DNA of 64,000 bases from Lunularia cruciata (lineage: Eukaryota > Streptophyta > Marchantiopsida > Lunulariales > Lunulariaceae), in assembly GCA_948567375.1 (NCBI GenBank), contig OX419761.1, positions 9,710,243 to 9,774,242 of the forward strand. The letters run 5' to 3'. The position numbers and the translations under genes were made by a program. The notes beneath the pieces are model-generated. The model was not told the DNA's origin. It worked only from the letters and a program-made list of their open reading frames with translations, and made no database searches. Below, piece after piece: positions 22,958-33,799 of this stretch. Within the stretch, counting starts at the first letter, position 1; every line of letters begins with the position of its first letter.

Positions 22958-24010
22958 CCGCAAGCCTACATGTACAAGTACCAAGCTTGGGTCCAAAGTA
23001 CCATCAATGTTTGGGAGGTGGCACGGCACACAATTGCACACATGATCCTTCCAAACAACACCATCATGTCCTTCCAACACAAGGATTCTAGGTGGCCGCA
23101 AAACCTCATGCACCCTCAAGATAGTGCGGCTTGTAGAAACATCAAGTGTCGTTGGTGCTATGTGCTGTAGATATACAAAATCACCCCGATTAAACTGTTA
23201 GATGAGGGTCTATAACCTCCTCCTTGAAAAGTAGCATAGCATAAGGTATCCCCATGATGAGCAATCACCAAGTTCTCAAGGGCCATAGGCATCACTCTTT
23301 GAAAGATGTATGCCCGTTGAGAACATGTGCTCATCCATACATCGAGATCATCCAAGTCCAACACTACAATAATATCTCAATGAATGGCTGTAGGTAAATT
23401 TGGATCTTGTCCATAAAGTAGAAAGCAAGGAGAGAAGGATACTAAGGAAACTTGCCAATTGAACTGATAGCCCATGGCCAACCAAGGTAACTAGAGATCC
23501 CAATCTCCCAAGTGGCCTCTCTGCAAACCATACTTTCACAATCCTCTCTTCACTATTTGAACCACTCTCTTTGCTAAGCCATCTGCCTTAGGTGATCTCG
23601 GGAGGTAGTACAATGATCAATCAAAGCCTTGTCACACAAGATCTAAAATTCTCCCAAGAACTCTATACCTTGATCAGTCAAAACCTCCAATGGTGCACCA
23701 AAATGACTAAGAACCCAATCTAGGAATGAGTAAGCCATCCCTCACCGGACTTTTCAAGAAGTGCAACCAATTCAATCCACTTGGAGAAGTGCTCCACCAT
23801 CACCAAGATATACCAATGATGTCTCACAATCAACAATAAAGGTTTAGTGAAGTCCAAAATCCAATGGAAACTCAACCCCATGATAGGTAATGGGTGTAAC
23901 TATGGCATAGAAGCATTAAATGATGCTCTAACTTGGTCATAAACCACACATCTTGCAAAAAATTGTTGTACAATAGTATGCATATTGCACCACCAATAAT
24001 AAATCTAGAG
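22958..24010 (-). pseudogene. Integrase relic with long C-terminal region
   Basis: Catalytic-core landmarks on the minus strand are YILVMVEHFSKWIELVAL near 23820-23770, TDQGIEFLGEF with the second catalytic Asp at 23675-23673, then CDKALIDH and TSRDH. Downstream are KYGLQRGHLGDWDL, LDLDDLDVW, RVMPMALENLVIAHHGDTL and ATFQGGGYRP (23364-23158), followed by LVLEGHDGVVWKDHV and PCHLPNIDGT just before the PHD finger. The HHCC zinc region near 23990 is hard to follow. Integrase inserts the cDNA into the host genome. Stops and frame changes make it non-functional. The RVMPMALENLVIAHH block marks the Ty3/gypsy type that I associate with streptophyte algae and early land plants. Confidence 0.85.
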
Positions 24011-24470
24011 TAAGCTATATGTACACTATCTATCTATGTAATCTATAAGTACACTTTACTCCAAAATGTCCTAGCTCCTCATGAGCATGATGGACCAATT
24101 GTGGTCTCTAAGATGGAAGTGGTACTACTCTCACTCTACCATCCTCCCATACACAAAGAGGTGTTTTCCCTCCTATCTAAACAATCTGGCTTGCTAAAGA
24201 ACACAGTCTCTCTCCTTGGCCCCAATTGTGCCACCCACAACACCAATGCAAAGATAGTCTATCATTAAGAGATCATCATGAATGTCTTGCTGAACTGTAC
24301 CACTATCTCCACTCTTTGGATATATGATATCAATAACTCCTCTTGTATATACTGAGAGAGATACCACCAAAGCCTCAAAAAATATATAGAGAAAGGTAGA
24401 TGAAAGCCAACTTGGCACCATCTCCTCATCTATCTCACCATGCCAATGTGCCTCGGTCTGATTCTGTTGG
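24011..24470. other. Spacer between RNase H and integrase of the DNMT element
   Basis: No domain is recognisable. The minus-strand open stretch 24194-24421 is unidentified. In related elements this interval holds the region between RNase H and the integrase zinc-binding domain. Confidence 0.4.
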
Positions 24471-25020
24471 TTGGGTCATGGGTTTCTACTCAACCCATCT
24501 GCATCACAATTCACCATTTCATGTCTATGAATAACCATGAAATCATACTTCTATAAAATCATAACACATCATGCAAGCTTCCTTGAAAGCTTGTTGGACT
24601 CCATCAACCACTTCAATGGCTGATGATCAATGATGAGAGTAACGGGGTTACCAAATAGGTAACATAAAAATGTGCTATTCCTTATACTATTACCAAGCAC
24701 TCTCCCTCATATGAACTATACTTTACCTCCACTAAAATTTTGGAGCAACTAGCATAGGCGCTACCACTAGCATAGACTAGTATAGCTACCATAAACTCCT
24801 TCCTCTCATCATCATGTTGGGTGAGCACTTCTCCAAGCTCCAACATAATTCAATCAGTGTGAACCTAAAATTGTGGTCCTCTGATCAATCTTCTCAAAAT
24901 AGGAGCAGATGTCAACCTCTCCTTGAGCTCTACAAAAGCTCTCTCTTACGCATCTCCCCAACACCACTCTTGTGTAAGCTTGGTCAACTTCATCAAGGCC
25001 TTGGCAATGGCAATAAATCC
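24471..25020 (-). pseudogene. RNase H relic of the DNMT element
   Basis: The minus strand shows KALMKLTKLTQEWCWGDA, ERAFVELKERLTSAPILR, then degenerate RNase H with VHTD at the first catalytic Asp, GEVLTQHDDERKEF, YSSYEGECL, LIIDHQPLKWLMESNKLS and finally NCDADGLSRNP near 24500-24475. These blocks are the standard connection and RNase H of Ty3/gypsy pol. Several frame changes and stops are present. Confidence 0.85.
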
Positions 25021-25985
25021 TCTAATATAGCAGTGATAGAAGTTTTCCAACCCAAGGAATGCTTGCACTCTGCTCACATCTGCTCACTCTACTCACATGT
25101 ATAGATTGAGAAATACATGCAATAGCCTCCACCTTGGTTTTCTGAACACTAAGTCCTCCAAGGTAGATAATATGACCCAAACACTCAACTTGGTCATGAA
25201 AGAACCTACACTCCCCAAGATGTAATTTGTGTCCATGAGATCTCAACCTCTCAAACACCTCCAACAAATATCTCTCATGCTCCTCCACCGTATTGCTATA
25301 GACCAAAATGTCATCAATATAGCACCGAGCAAACCCAATCCAGCTAGAATCCTATCCATGATCCTTAGGAACTCAACAAGAGTGTTCTTTAACCCAAATG
25401 GTAAGAACCTCCATTGATATACTTAACTTGCTCATGAAAGAACCTACACTTCCCAAGATGTAATTTATGTCCATGAGATCTCAACCTCTCAAACACCTCC
25501 AACAATTGTCTCTCATGCTCCTCCACAATAGTGCTATAGACCAAAATATCATCAATATAGCATTGAGCAAAATCTAATCCAGCTAGGATCCTATCCATGA
25601 CCCTTTGGAATCTGGCAAGAGCATTCTTTAACCCAAGCAATAAGAACCTCCATTGATGTAATACATCCTTAACGTGAGGATTGATAGCCCAAAATGTTCT
25701 CTTGGACTTATCCTCCTCCTTGATCAGCAATTGATGATATACTGCTCAAAGATCCAAAGTATTGAAGACCTTTGCATGCCCAATTGCATCAAAGATCACA
25801 TTTGGTGTAGGCATGACATACAGATCAGCCTTAGTTTTTTAGTTGATGTGACAATAATCTCCACATATTTCCCTATTTATGTAGTTGTCATGTATATCCT
25901 TCTTGGTTGGCATTATTGTAGCTGATGCATACTCTCCATGTGAAATCTCTACCAAACTAGCCTCAAAAAGGTCTCTACTTTGGCT
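25021..25985 (-). pseudogene. Reverse transcriptase relic of the DNMT element
   Basis: Starting near 25980 the minus strand reads ASATIMPTKKD, then ICGDYCHIN, KTKADLYVMPTP, VFNTLDL, HQLLIKEEDKSK, LLLGLKNALARFQRVMD and the catalytic YIDDILVYS (YIDD at 25559-25548). The palm continues as VFERLRSHGHKLH and KCRFFH. A second copy of the palm segment follows because of an internal duplication, and LGHIIYLGGLSVQKTKVEAI then continues to the thumb. Catalytic Asp pair present in both copies at DNA level, but stops upstream inactivate the gene. Confidence 0.92.
25187..25660. repeat. Tandem duplication, 237-bp unit, inside RT
   Basis: 25187-25423 and 25424-25660 are copies of one another at roughly 90 percent identity by eye, starting AACTTGSTCATGAAAGAACC. 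The period is 237 bases, exactly 79 codons, so the frame is kept. Each unit encodes the YIDD catalytic strand and the following helix. The divergence shows that the duplication is not very recent. Confidence 0.9.
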
Positions 25986-26569
25986 GTAAATCAATGCTCT
26001 CTCCACATCACTATATCGATAAGGACATCAACAAATTGGTGTATTGCTAGTCAGCTCAATCCAAATACCAAGTCCCTTTAGACCACCCAAATCCTTCATA
26101 TTGAAAGTAAAACAACTTCAAGAAGATCTAGCTCTAGTTCTTGAAGATCTAGCTCTTCAAGAACCTCCAAACTCTTTGTCTTTCTCCTCTTGTAAGCTTG
26201 GATCTGGCTCCCAAGTATCCACTATAACTATCATAGGAGTGGAAGACATACTAACTGGCTACTACACTAGGCCCTTGAGAGCAGTAGTTTCATGCTTCCA
26301 ACCACTAGAAGTCCCAACCTCAGTGTGAAAAACTCCCTTTGATCTTGTTGCAAGATCTATACGTCCTCTAGTTGCATCCCAAGTAGACCAAGAGTGTAAT
26401 CTAAGTAGACCATGCTCACTTGGATGAACTCCAAGTACACCACTCTCCCTAGTAGCCACTGGCTATGTCCCAAGAATACCTTGTCCATTCGGTCCATTGC
26501 CCCCAACATGTGCCTTAATCATCTTGATAGGCACAGAGCTCACAAGTGTCCGAGTGGTGATACCTATCA
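25986..26569 (-). pseudogene. Linker between DNA methyltransferase and RT
   Basis: On the minus strand the methyltransferase frame continues as LGLAKQRMMHLIG and IKMIKAHVGGNGPNGQG, then open stretch 26459-26262 with DLATRSKGVF. No domain is recognisable before RT begins near 25980. It appears to be part of the same polyprotein, presumably a spacer. Confidence 0.45.
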
Positions 26570-27590
26570 AGTGCATCATACGTTGCTTTGCCAAGCCAAG
26601 GCTTGCAATCCAAGTCAAACAGTTCAGGTCCATAGCTTGACCTAACAATTGATGCTTGGATGCCTTTGACACTATTGGAACAACAATAATGCCGGTGCAA
26701 AATCCCATCACTCGCTCTCTCTCATCGGTGTTGGGCTCCACCAACTACTATAATTGTGAGTCTCAAACCAGTCCAAGATCTACCTCTCAAAAAGCATGGA
26801 AGCTTGGGAAACTCATACGTGTAGGAAAAGTAGCTCAAGGCTGTACAACTAGGTTCACCATTGCCATAGGTGACCTATCAATCACTACCACCATCTAAAA
26901 CTAATACCCAACATCCAAGATATCATCAACAATGACATGGTCTAGTCGTTGAATCCTATCATAAGCATGTTGTAGAACCTCTTTAGGTAAGAGGTTCATC
27001 CATCAAAGACAAAGATGATGAGCCCGTGATCCCACTTTGGCTGCATCTAACATCACGATAGGTTCCATCCAAGAATGGACCTAATGTGTACTTGCCACTA
27101 TTTGGGTGCATGAATCACCCATCAAAGGGATGTTCTCCAAAATGTAAGTTAGAGAAATAGACTGATGAACTTGGAGATGTGATAGTATTTGTAACATCTC
27201 CCAAAATGCACTAGAATGGAGATCTTGATGACCCAAACCTCGGCCACCCATGCGTGTAAATCCTTGACATGGCCATCCAAAAATCACCAAATGAGTGGGA
27301 CCATGTCTCTCTAGATTCTACACCACCAATATGGAAATGTGTATTGGTAGGATCTTATGGTAACCCTTGACTACTAATATTTGTAATAACTCAAGATACC
27401 CATAGAACAAGTGTGCAACATGATGTAGAGATACTTGCCTAGTAGTCTCATCTCTCTCCATGTACAAGTACCTTTATACTTGTATACCCACATGTAGTAC
27501 CGTAACTAGTCCAATGCTAATTCCACCAAACAACTCCAATAGACATACTCCCTTTATTGGATACTGCCGAACAATAAGTGTAAAATCTAG
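26570..27590 (-). pseudogene. Cytosine-5 DNA methyltransferase domain inside pol
   Basis: One minus-strand frame of about 340 codons shows C5-methyltransferase motifs in order: motif I LLELFGGISIG at about 27542-27510, IFGWPCQGF with the catalytic Cys codon at 27269-27267 (motif IV), YILENIPL with Glu-Asn at 27137-27132 (motif VI), VMLDAAKVGSRAHH (motif VIII), a target-recognition stretch with FPTRMSFPSFHAF, EPNTDERERVMGF (motif IX region) and LLGQAMDLNCLTW (motif X). The enzyme family transfers a methyl group from S-adenosylmethionine to cytosine. About ten stops but no frameshift break it; several are TGA where Arg is expected, for example after HAF and DLGLV. It lies between protease and RT. 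The motif VIII and X wording resembles DNMT3/DRM-like and retroelement-borne enzymes more than bacterial ones, judged by eye. Confidence 0.9.
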
Positions 27591-28430
27591 AGGTGTCAAG
27601 GTAATTGACTCTAGAGGCTTCTTCACACTCCTTCCCTCACACCTCCCTTACATTGGTCTCATGGTGGTTCAAAGGCTCCATTCCAAGCCTATTGCACCAA
27701 TTGATCTGCATGTTGCTGCAATGCCTTCTCTAAACTCCACAAAGGAACATCCAAGGTGGATGGAATGATACCACTTGTACTCCAAATCCAAGTCATCTCC
27801 TTTGGTACTGGAGTATCCTCTACATGAGCGTTCCCCTCCAATAAGTCACCAGGCCAAGTAATAGAACCATTGAAAGCTGAAATTGAAGCCACCATGGTCT
27901 TGGACTCTAGTGAGCCAAGATTACCACTACTGAAGCTTACACGTAGGTGACATAACCATCCCTCACCAAACTGTCAACTTAGTCTATAGGAGGCTATCTC
28001 CTCCCAATAATCAATGCTGAAACCCATGCGGTACAACACTACTCTCCCAACTAACACATCATATGACTCATCTATGGTGACAATAGCCTCAACTCTCACC
28101 ATAAAGCTGTCAGTCTAATAACTAGGCTGAATTTAAACAACAAGCTCTCCACATGTGATGTATTGTGTAGAACCATCCCTTAGAGATGTCTAGATCTAAT
28201 GTGGACATCTCTCCACATTGGTCTTCGGTAACTCTAGATCAACAATTGTAGCCTTCCCCAACATAAGGGCTATGCACTAGAGTCTAGTAAGACCCTCTAT
28301 GGTGTATAGACCTTCCTTGAAGGTCCCACCAAACAAAAGATATCCCTTTGGTTATCCCATAAGACATCCAAGTGTAAACCGCACTCGCTCAAAGGCCGGT
28401 CTAGTTGGTAACTCCAATCTAGCCTTTTGT
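27591..28430 (-). pseudogene. Protease end and pol N-terminal linker of the DNMT element
   Basis: On the minus strand a broken frame carries KATIVDLELPKTNVE, then MVRVEAIVTIDESYDVLVG, RVVLYRMGFSIDYWEEIA and later VASISAFNGSITW, DVPLWSLEKALQQHADQLVQ and AWNGAFEPP. The YDVLVGR-VLY-GF block fits the C-terminal end of a retropepsin fold, where an (I/L)LG motif precedes the final strands. The remaining part seems to be a family-specific linker leading into the methyltransferase. A frameshift near 27590 separates the two frames. The protease active site should be further upstream; see the gag entry. Confidence 0.55.
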
Positions 28431-28980
28431 TCTTATATACATCGCTACACAACATACATCGCTGTCAACATCATACACTATAGAAGCACAACTCACACAT
28501 AAGTCATACATAGGCTGTAAAGTGCCACAATAATCAGATTGTTTACAACTCTTGAATCCACTCAACTTAGATCAGTACTTGATCTGTCACTCTATGAACT
28601 GCCAACAATTGGGCATTGATTACAGTCAAGCCATACCCACTTTAGCTAAAAGAATCTAGGTGATGCTTGCCAGCCTCTGTCCACCATAGCTAGGAACTCG
28701 AAGGCTCAACATCAAAGAAGTGGGCTCTCTGGAGCTGCACTTTGAAAGTATACCCATAGATTTGAGCTAGGTCTAAAACCCTAATGGTCCCGTTGTTGGC
28801 ACAATTGACGGTGCAAACGGTGCAAAGTAATGCTGAGCCCCACCATGAAGTAAGTACCCTGAACACAAAATCTGACAGTCAGAAAGTAGTCTTTGAGAAA
28901 CTATTGAAATAACTCTAACTACTATCACTGGAACTCTAGTGTCCGAGCAATGTAGATGTAACACTACAAATGGCGTGACA
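28431..28980 (-). repeat. Internal LTR copy between gag and protease
   Basis: 28531-28980 matches the LTR core (starts TGTCACGCC on the minus strand) and 28431-28530 matches the 100-base flanking unit on its downstream side only. It separates gag from protease of what otherwise reads as one element, so it is a nested solo LTR of the same family or the scar of recombination between two tandem elements. No target-site duplication is evident. Confidence 0.8.
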
Positions 28981-28995
28981 AGCTGTTGCTACCTA

Positions 28996-31023
28996 TCATA
29001 AACCACTAGTTGCTAAGTGGATCCCATGCTCCACAACCAAGTTAGCCCCACTATCAACCCCCTCTACTCTAGTAGTAGGGACCACATCATCCTTACTCTC
29101 ACAAAGCTCGGTAGCCAACCGGAACACTATCATTGGGTCAACTTCCAAGGTAAACATGTCACTTGTTGAGCATAAAGGAAAGTGCATAATCAACTAAGCC
29201 ACTCCCAATATCAAGCTAGACTCAATCAATGTAGTAGTAGGTGGCTGACAAGTAGATAGTCCATCATGTACCTCATCACCACCTACCACACCTGCATTAA
29301 GACATGTAGCCATGGATGTTGTCTACAATGCCTCAAAGAGTGTAAAAGATTGGGGAAGTCTGACCTATCTACCAACCTCTCATCTCAATGGGTCCAACTC
29401 CACTAATTCTCCTTTAGGCTTTGGAACACATACTGCATTCATAGTCACTATGGCAAATGCATCTACTTGTGTTGCTCCACACATGAAGTCTAAGATATCT
29501 CTATCACCCGCATATGAGATAGAAGCCTCAACACCCAAAACTGATCTCCTTTGAGCTATGGCCATGCTAGCCAATCTTTGCTTCAATTGCTCAATCCAAG
29601 TAGCCATGGCTGTATTAGAAGTAAGGGTAGGTACAACACCCTTACTAGATGTGGATCTTCTATCACCACCTCTACCACCTCATCCTCCATGACCTAGAGC
29701 TCCTCTGCCACCTACCATAATAGCTCTACCACTTTGTAACTCCATGTGTAGGTCAAAGCATCAATCACTAGTGTGACCAAATCTATGGCAATGCTCACAC
29801 TATCTTTGTGTTGGTTGTGATGCACCAGAGGTATCAGGTCCGCTGCCCTGAGTGCACTCTCTCCTATGGTGAGGTCCAACACAAGTCCAACAAGCAACAC
29901 CACCACTCATTGGCTATTGTTGACCCAAAAATGAAGATATAGGTTATAGTCCTAGCTATAGTAGGCCCTCCACTTGCTCCATAGGGTCTAGGTTGTCCAC
30001 CTTGTCCTTGGAAACCAACATGGCGTGGTGCACTCTACTACACTCTAGAAGAAGGATAAGTTATAGATGAGGTCTCCCTACCAAAGCCAAATGTCACTAC
30101 TCTCTCTTCCACCATGTTGAGCTCAATATGCTCAACCAAACCAAAGACCACTACCAAAGTAGGCAAAGTAACCTATAATAATGTAGCATTACAGCCTCTA
30201 CATCACAACTCCTTGTCCAATATCCCATGCCAAAACTAGACTGCTTGGATCTCAATAACTCCCTCAATAAAGTTGATCAACTGACTCATGCAAATGTATG
30301 CCTCACGTAGGCTCTCTCTAACCTTTTGTTGGAACTCCTACAAGCTCCTCAACTTGTCAATCCTCACTCCGGTAGTTCTACTTCAAACACTAGAAGAACT
30401 CCATCATGAGGTTAAACCCCGGAATTACACCACCTCTTATAGTAGTACCTCCACTCATAGTAGCACCATCTCCAAGAGATCCAAGAGAGCTAGAACTTGT
30501 GGGTACAACCGATCCCCTAGAAACCGAGCCTGAAGTGATGAAGATATAGTCCAGAGATCAATAATATCTACATAGTTTAATATCCTCCAAGTGAGCTCTC
30601 CTGCACTCATGGTAGTCATCTATTGGTGGACCTTCCAAGTATTGAAACAAACCCCTTCCATGCCATGAAGGGTGTGAGCAAAGTCATGTTCTGCATTTAT
30701 TGCAAATCACATCAACTATCAAACTCATGGATGAAGTTATCCAACTCAATGGTACCCACTATACTTGAGTAATGCTTGGGGCCTTTGGAGGCCCCATAAA
30801 TCTTGTCCATGTCCCATAATGATGGTGTGGACACACCAAATGCACTCTCAACTCTTGCATCAAACTCCAACTCAAAGTCAATGTACTCTCTCACTAGGAC
30901 TTGAGATACAAGCCAATATTGAGCACCACTCTGGGTAAACTCACTACATAATGCAACGCTATCTCTTATGGAATCCCCAAAGAACTCCATTATGACAAAG
31001 TAACCGGAAACTGCAACCCACAA
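28996..31023 (-). pseudogene. gag relic of the DNMT element
   Basis: The minus strand reads YIDFELEFDARVESAFG, LWDMDKIYGASKG and TIELDNFIHEF at the N-terminal part (31023-30712), then zinc knuckles CWTCVGPHHRREC and CEHCHRFGHTSD near 29892-29755, then RLASMAIAQRR (29607-29380) and SDMFTLEVDP (29193-28996). The same order with closely similar words occurs on the plus strand at 60789-62582. A DSGAN motif near 29055-29041 could be the protease active site (Asp-Ser-Gly), which would place the internal LTR inside the protease; this is uncertain. Gag forms the particle and binds RNA. Confidence 0.85.
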
Positions 31024-31360
31024 TCATAAGTACCTCACCAAGTGCCAACACAACCAAGTGCCAACGTACCAACCAAACGTCACCCACTAATGTAGCTCTA
31101 ACTATGACAACTATAGTTGGAGAAAGGTAACCTATAACCTGCCATCATAACATGCACTCTCATTGTCTGCAAGTCATCACTTCTTGCCTTAGATTATGTA
31201 AATCCTTAAAGTTGGCTGACCGCCAAATCCTCCACTAAATCTTCATTCAAGCCAAATTGAAAATTTGGACCACAATCAAGCTACCAACAATTTGCAATGC
31301 TTGGAGATACCACCAATACCTTCAGTCCTTGCAACCAATTTCCTCTTGAATTGACTTCTC
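31024..31360 (-). other. Leader between 5' LTR and gag of the DNMT element
   Basis: Directly after the LTR end the minus strand begins GAGAAGTCAATTC and later contains ATTGGTGGTATCTCCAAGC, which is also found after the plus-strand LTR near 59430. The TGGTATC word resembles the start of a tRNA-iMet primer-binding site but lies too far from the LTR end, so I do not call a primer-binding site. Confidence 0.5.
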
Positions 31361-31791
31361 TGATGTAATCAATTTGTTTACACAACTCAAATCACACTCA
31401 ATCATATTAGTACTTGATTTGTCACTCAATAATCTACCAAAAATTGGGTACTTATTATAGTTGAGCCACGTCCACTTTAGCAAAGAGAATATAGATGACA
31501 CTCACCGGCCTCTATCTACCATAACTAGGAACTTGAAGGCTTAATATTAAAGAAGTGAGCTCTTTGGAGCTACACTTTGAAAGTATACCCCTTGTCTCCA
31601 ACCCTAATGGTCTTGCTGATGGCATCTAGTGGTGCAAATGGTGTTAAGTGACGGTGGGCCCTACCATGTAGTTAGTACCCCAAACAAAAAATCTGACCGT
31701 CAATAAGTAGTATGAGTAATTACTTCTAACTATCAACACTACTACTCCAGAGTGTAAGCAAGCTAGATGCAATGCTATAAATGGCATGACA
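31361..31791 (-). repeat. 5' LTR of the DNMT element
   Basis: Begins TGTCATGCC on the minus strand at 31791 and ends TGATTACATCA at 31361, a TG...CA structure of 431 bases. It has the same two ends as 58928-59382. Upstream it abuts a fragment of repeat X. It lacks the 100-base flanking unit found with the copies at 22 and 28.5 kb. Confidence 0.85.
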
Positions 31792-32365
31792 ACTTCAATT
31801 TGGCCTCAACAATACACTTCTTTAAAACTCATCAAAAACAAAAATGTGGGTACCAAAGTGTTTGAAAAATCAAATCCTTGCCTTGGCTTGTGATTCTTAC
31901 TCCTTGAAGACAACTCTTAAGTGGGACAAGATAACAATTCAACATTGCAAATTTGCTAATGTCAATCCAAAATTTTCTCAGAGTCATGATTTTATACTTC
32001 TACAATTTTTGGTCATTCTTTAGTCAAACTTCAATTGAAACTCACAAATTCTAGAAATCCTGCTCCTATCACTCTCAATTTTATCCAACTCCCAAAGTAG
32101 CCATTTTCTTTGAACATACCTTCTTGATTTATTTGGCATGAGGGCAAGTTGTTATAGTTTCTTTGGATTGGATCTAGCACTCTAATGCAAAGTATCCTTT
32201 CACCCCGTAAGTGTGATCTAAGTCCTTCTTTTTCTAAAACAAAGTTGACTTCCTCAGGTCGGATCCACACACATGATTCTTCTCTTTTCTTCTCCATTTG
32301 GCTTAAATTTGGTTTCAACAACACACTTCTTCTTAGAACTCATAAAAAAAAACAATGTGGGTACA
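31792..32365 (+). repeat. Dispersed repeat X, copies 3 (end fragment) and 4 (full)
   Basis: 31792-31850 is the terminal piece of repeat X, ending in the A-rich tract and AATGTGGGTACC. It is followed at once by a full copy (about 31852-32365) that again ends AACAATGTGGGTAC. The direct succession of an end fragment and a full copy means that the repeat spans about 515 bases from one ATGTGGGTA to the next, which would fit an LTR starting TGTGGGTA or a tandem unit. Confidence 0.7.
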
Positions 32366-33600
32366 ACAAGACTTTGTCAAAGAAACTACAATATTGAAGA
32401 AACATCTTGTCCCTTTGAATCATGAGCTGAGTTGTAGGATTGCTTCGTGAGAAACCAAAAATGAGTGAGCACACCATGCTTATGAAGGGTAGTAAATAGG
32501 TTTTGGCACTCTCTATCCAAAATCTTGTAATGTGGAGATTAGAAATGTTAGTGAGGATCATAATCTTAAGCCAACTTTGGATTACATTTTTGGCTTGGAA
32601 CTAGAACTTGAGATTTCCAAGGTTCATGATGGTGTTGTGGGGTTTGTCTGGTCTCGAGAGTGTACCGGGCACCTGGCTGCTTGCCCCTAGATTTCACAAT
32701 TTGTAATGGCTTGAGTGGCATGCATGGAATCTAGTAGATGGGACAGTGAACTTTCAGTGACTACCAAACTTGAATGCACCCAAGTTTTCCCTTTGATTCC
32801 CCAATATTCCTTCCAAAAGAACCAATAAAATTTTGGTCAGTTCTATCTGGCTTTGATTCCCGAATATTCCTCCCAAAAAAACCAATAGAATTTTGGACAG
32901 TTCTATCTGGGTCTGTGATAAGCTTATTCCGGGGCTATGTACCAAGGGTGCTTACCCTTGTATTCAGACCTCTTAGAACAAAACCACTGATTGTGTAGCT
33001 GCTATATTGGTAACTCGCTTGATTGTGAACATCTAGTCATGTCCAGTCATTTGTGATAGTGACAGTTGCAAAAATAAAGAGCTAGAGAATTGCACATGCA
33101 TATTTATTACTCTTTGGAGAGTCTCATGACTGCTTTTCCAGCACTAGCTTTATCTAAAGAAAGGGGTTGCATTGTTATAACACCGCCAGGTAACTCACCA
33201 ACCAGTACTTGATTCAGCAAGGGTCTTGTTATTCTCCAACACCTTTCCAACATTAATTAACTTCATATCATTTAATGTTTTGGACCTTTTTCCTTCTTTG
33301 AGGGCCATTGAGCAAGAATGCTCTCTTTCAAAGTAGAGACGATGGTGGCGGGGCATACTTGTTAGGACCTAGATCTGTGCCATCATATAGACAAAACATA
33401 AGCTTCACTAAATCCTGCATGGACTTCGAGACCAGATCCAGATCATGATTTCATCTCTCCAAACACTCATACTGTCCGGCACCTAATCTTGACATTGTGT
33501 TTCCAACTTCCACAAAAAAAAACCATTGTTGCAAAATGTCATTCCCTGTCCTGACTGCCAGATGGAAAACTCAACATGGATTTGTAACAAAGATAACATA
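32366..33600. other. Sequence without a recognised gene; 60-bp tandem pair
   Basis: No protein family recognised on either strand. 32791-32850 and 32851-32910 are two adjacent 60-base copies (each beginning CTTTGATTCC and ending TTCTATCTGG) with five or so differences. The rest shows no clear structure. Confidence 0.6.
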
Positions 33601-33799
33601 AGATCAGAACTAATGCACAAGCTCAAAAACATTTATTTGATAACTACTTTCATCATATAGTCCACCAAGCAGAACACAAATCATCATGTACTCCTTCAAA
33701 CCCATCACAGTTCACCATTACATCACTTTGCAGTAACCAAGATACAAGAAGATGAGCAAGAAATTGTACGAGGAGAAGACTGCCACTGTAGCCCGACCA

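Larger units (their letters stand above)
21997..31791 (-). mobile_element. Ty3/gypsy retrotransposon encoding a DNA methyltransferase and a PHD finger
   Basis: Read on the minus strand from 31791 downward: LTR, leader, gag with two zinc knuckles, an extra LTR (28980-28431), protease remains, a cytosine-5 DNA methyltransferase, RT, RNase H, integrase with its C-terminal extension, a PHD-type zinc finger, a purine-rich tract and a terminal LTR. The gene order apart from the two chromatin modules is Ty3/gypsy. All domains carry stops and some frameshifts. A second copy of the family (LTR, leader and gag only) lies at 58928-62582 on the plus strand. The element makes evolutionary sense as one able to methylate DNA, perhaps its own copies, and to target chromatin by the PHD finger; both roles are inference. 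Confidence 0.85.
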
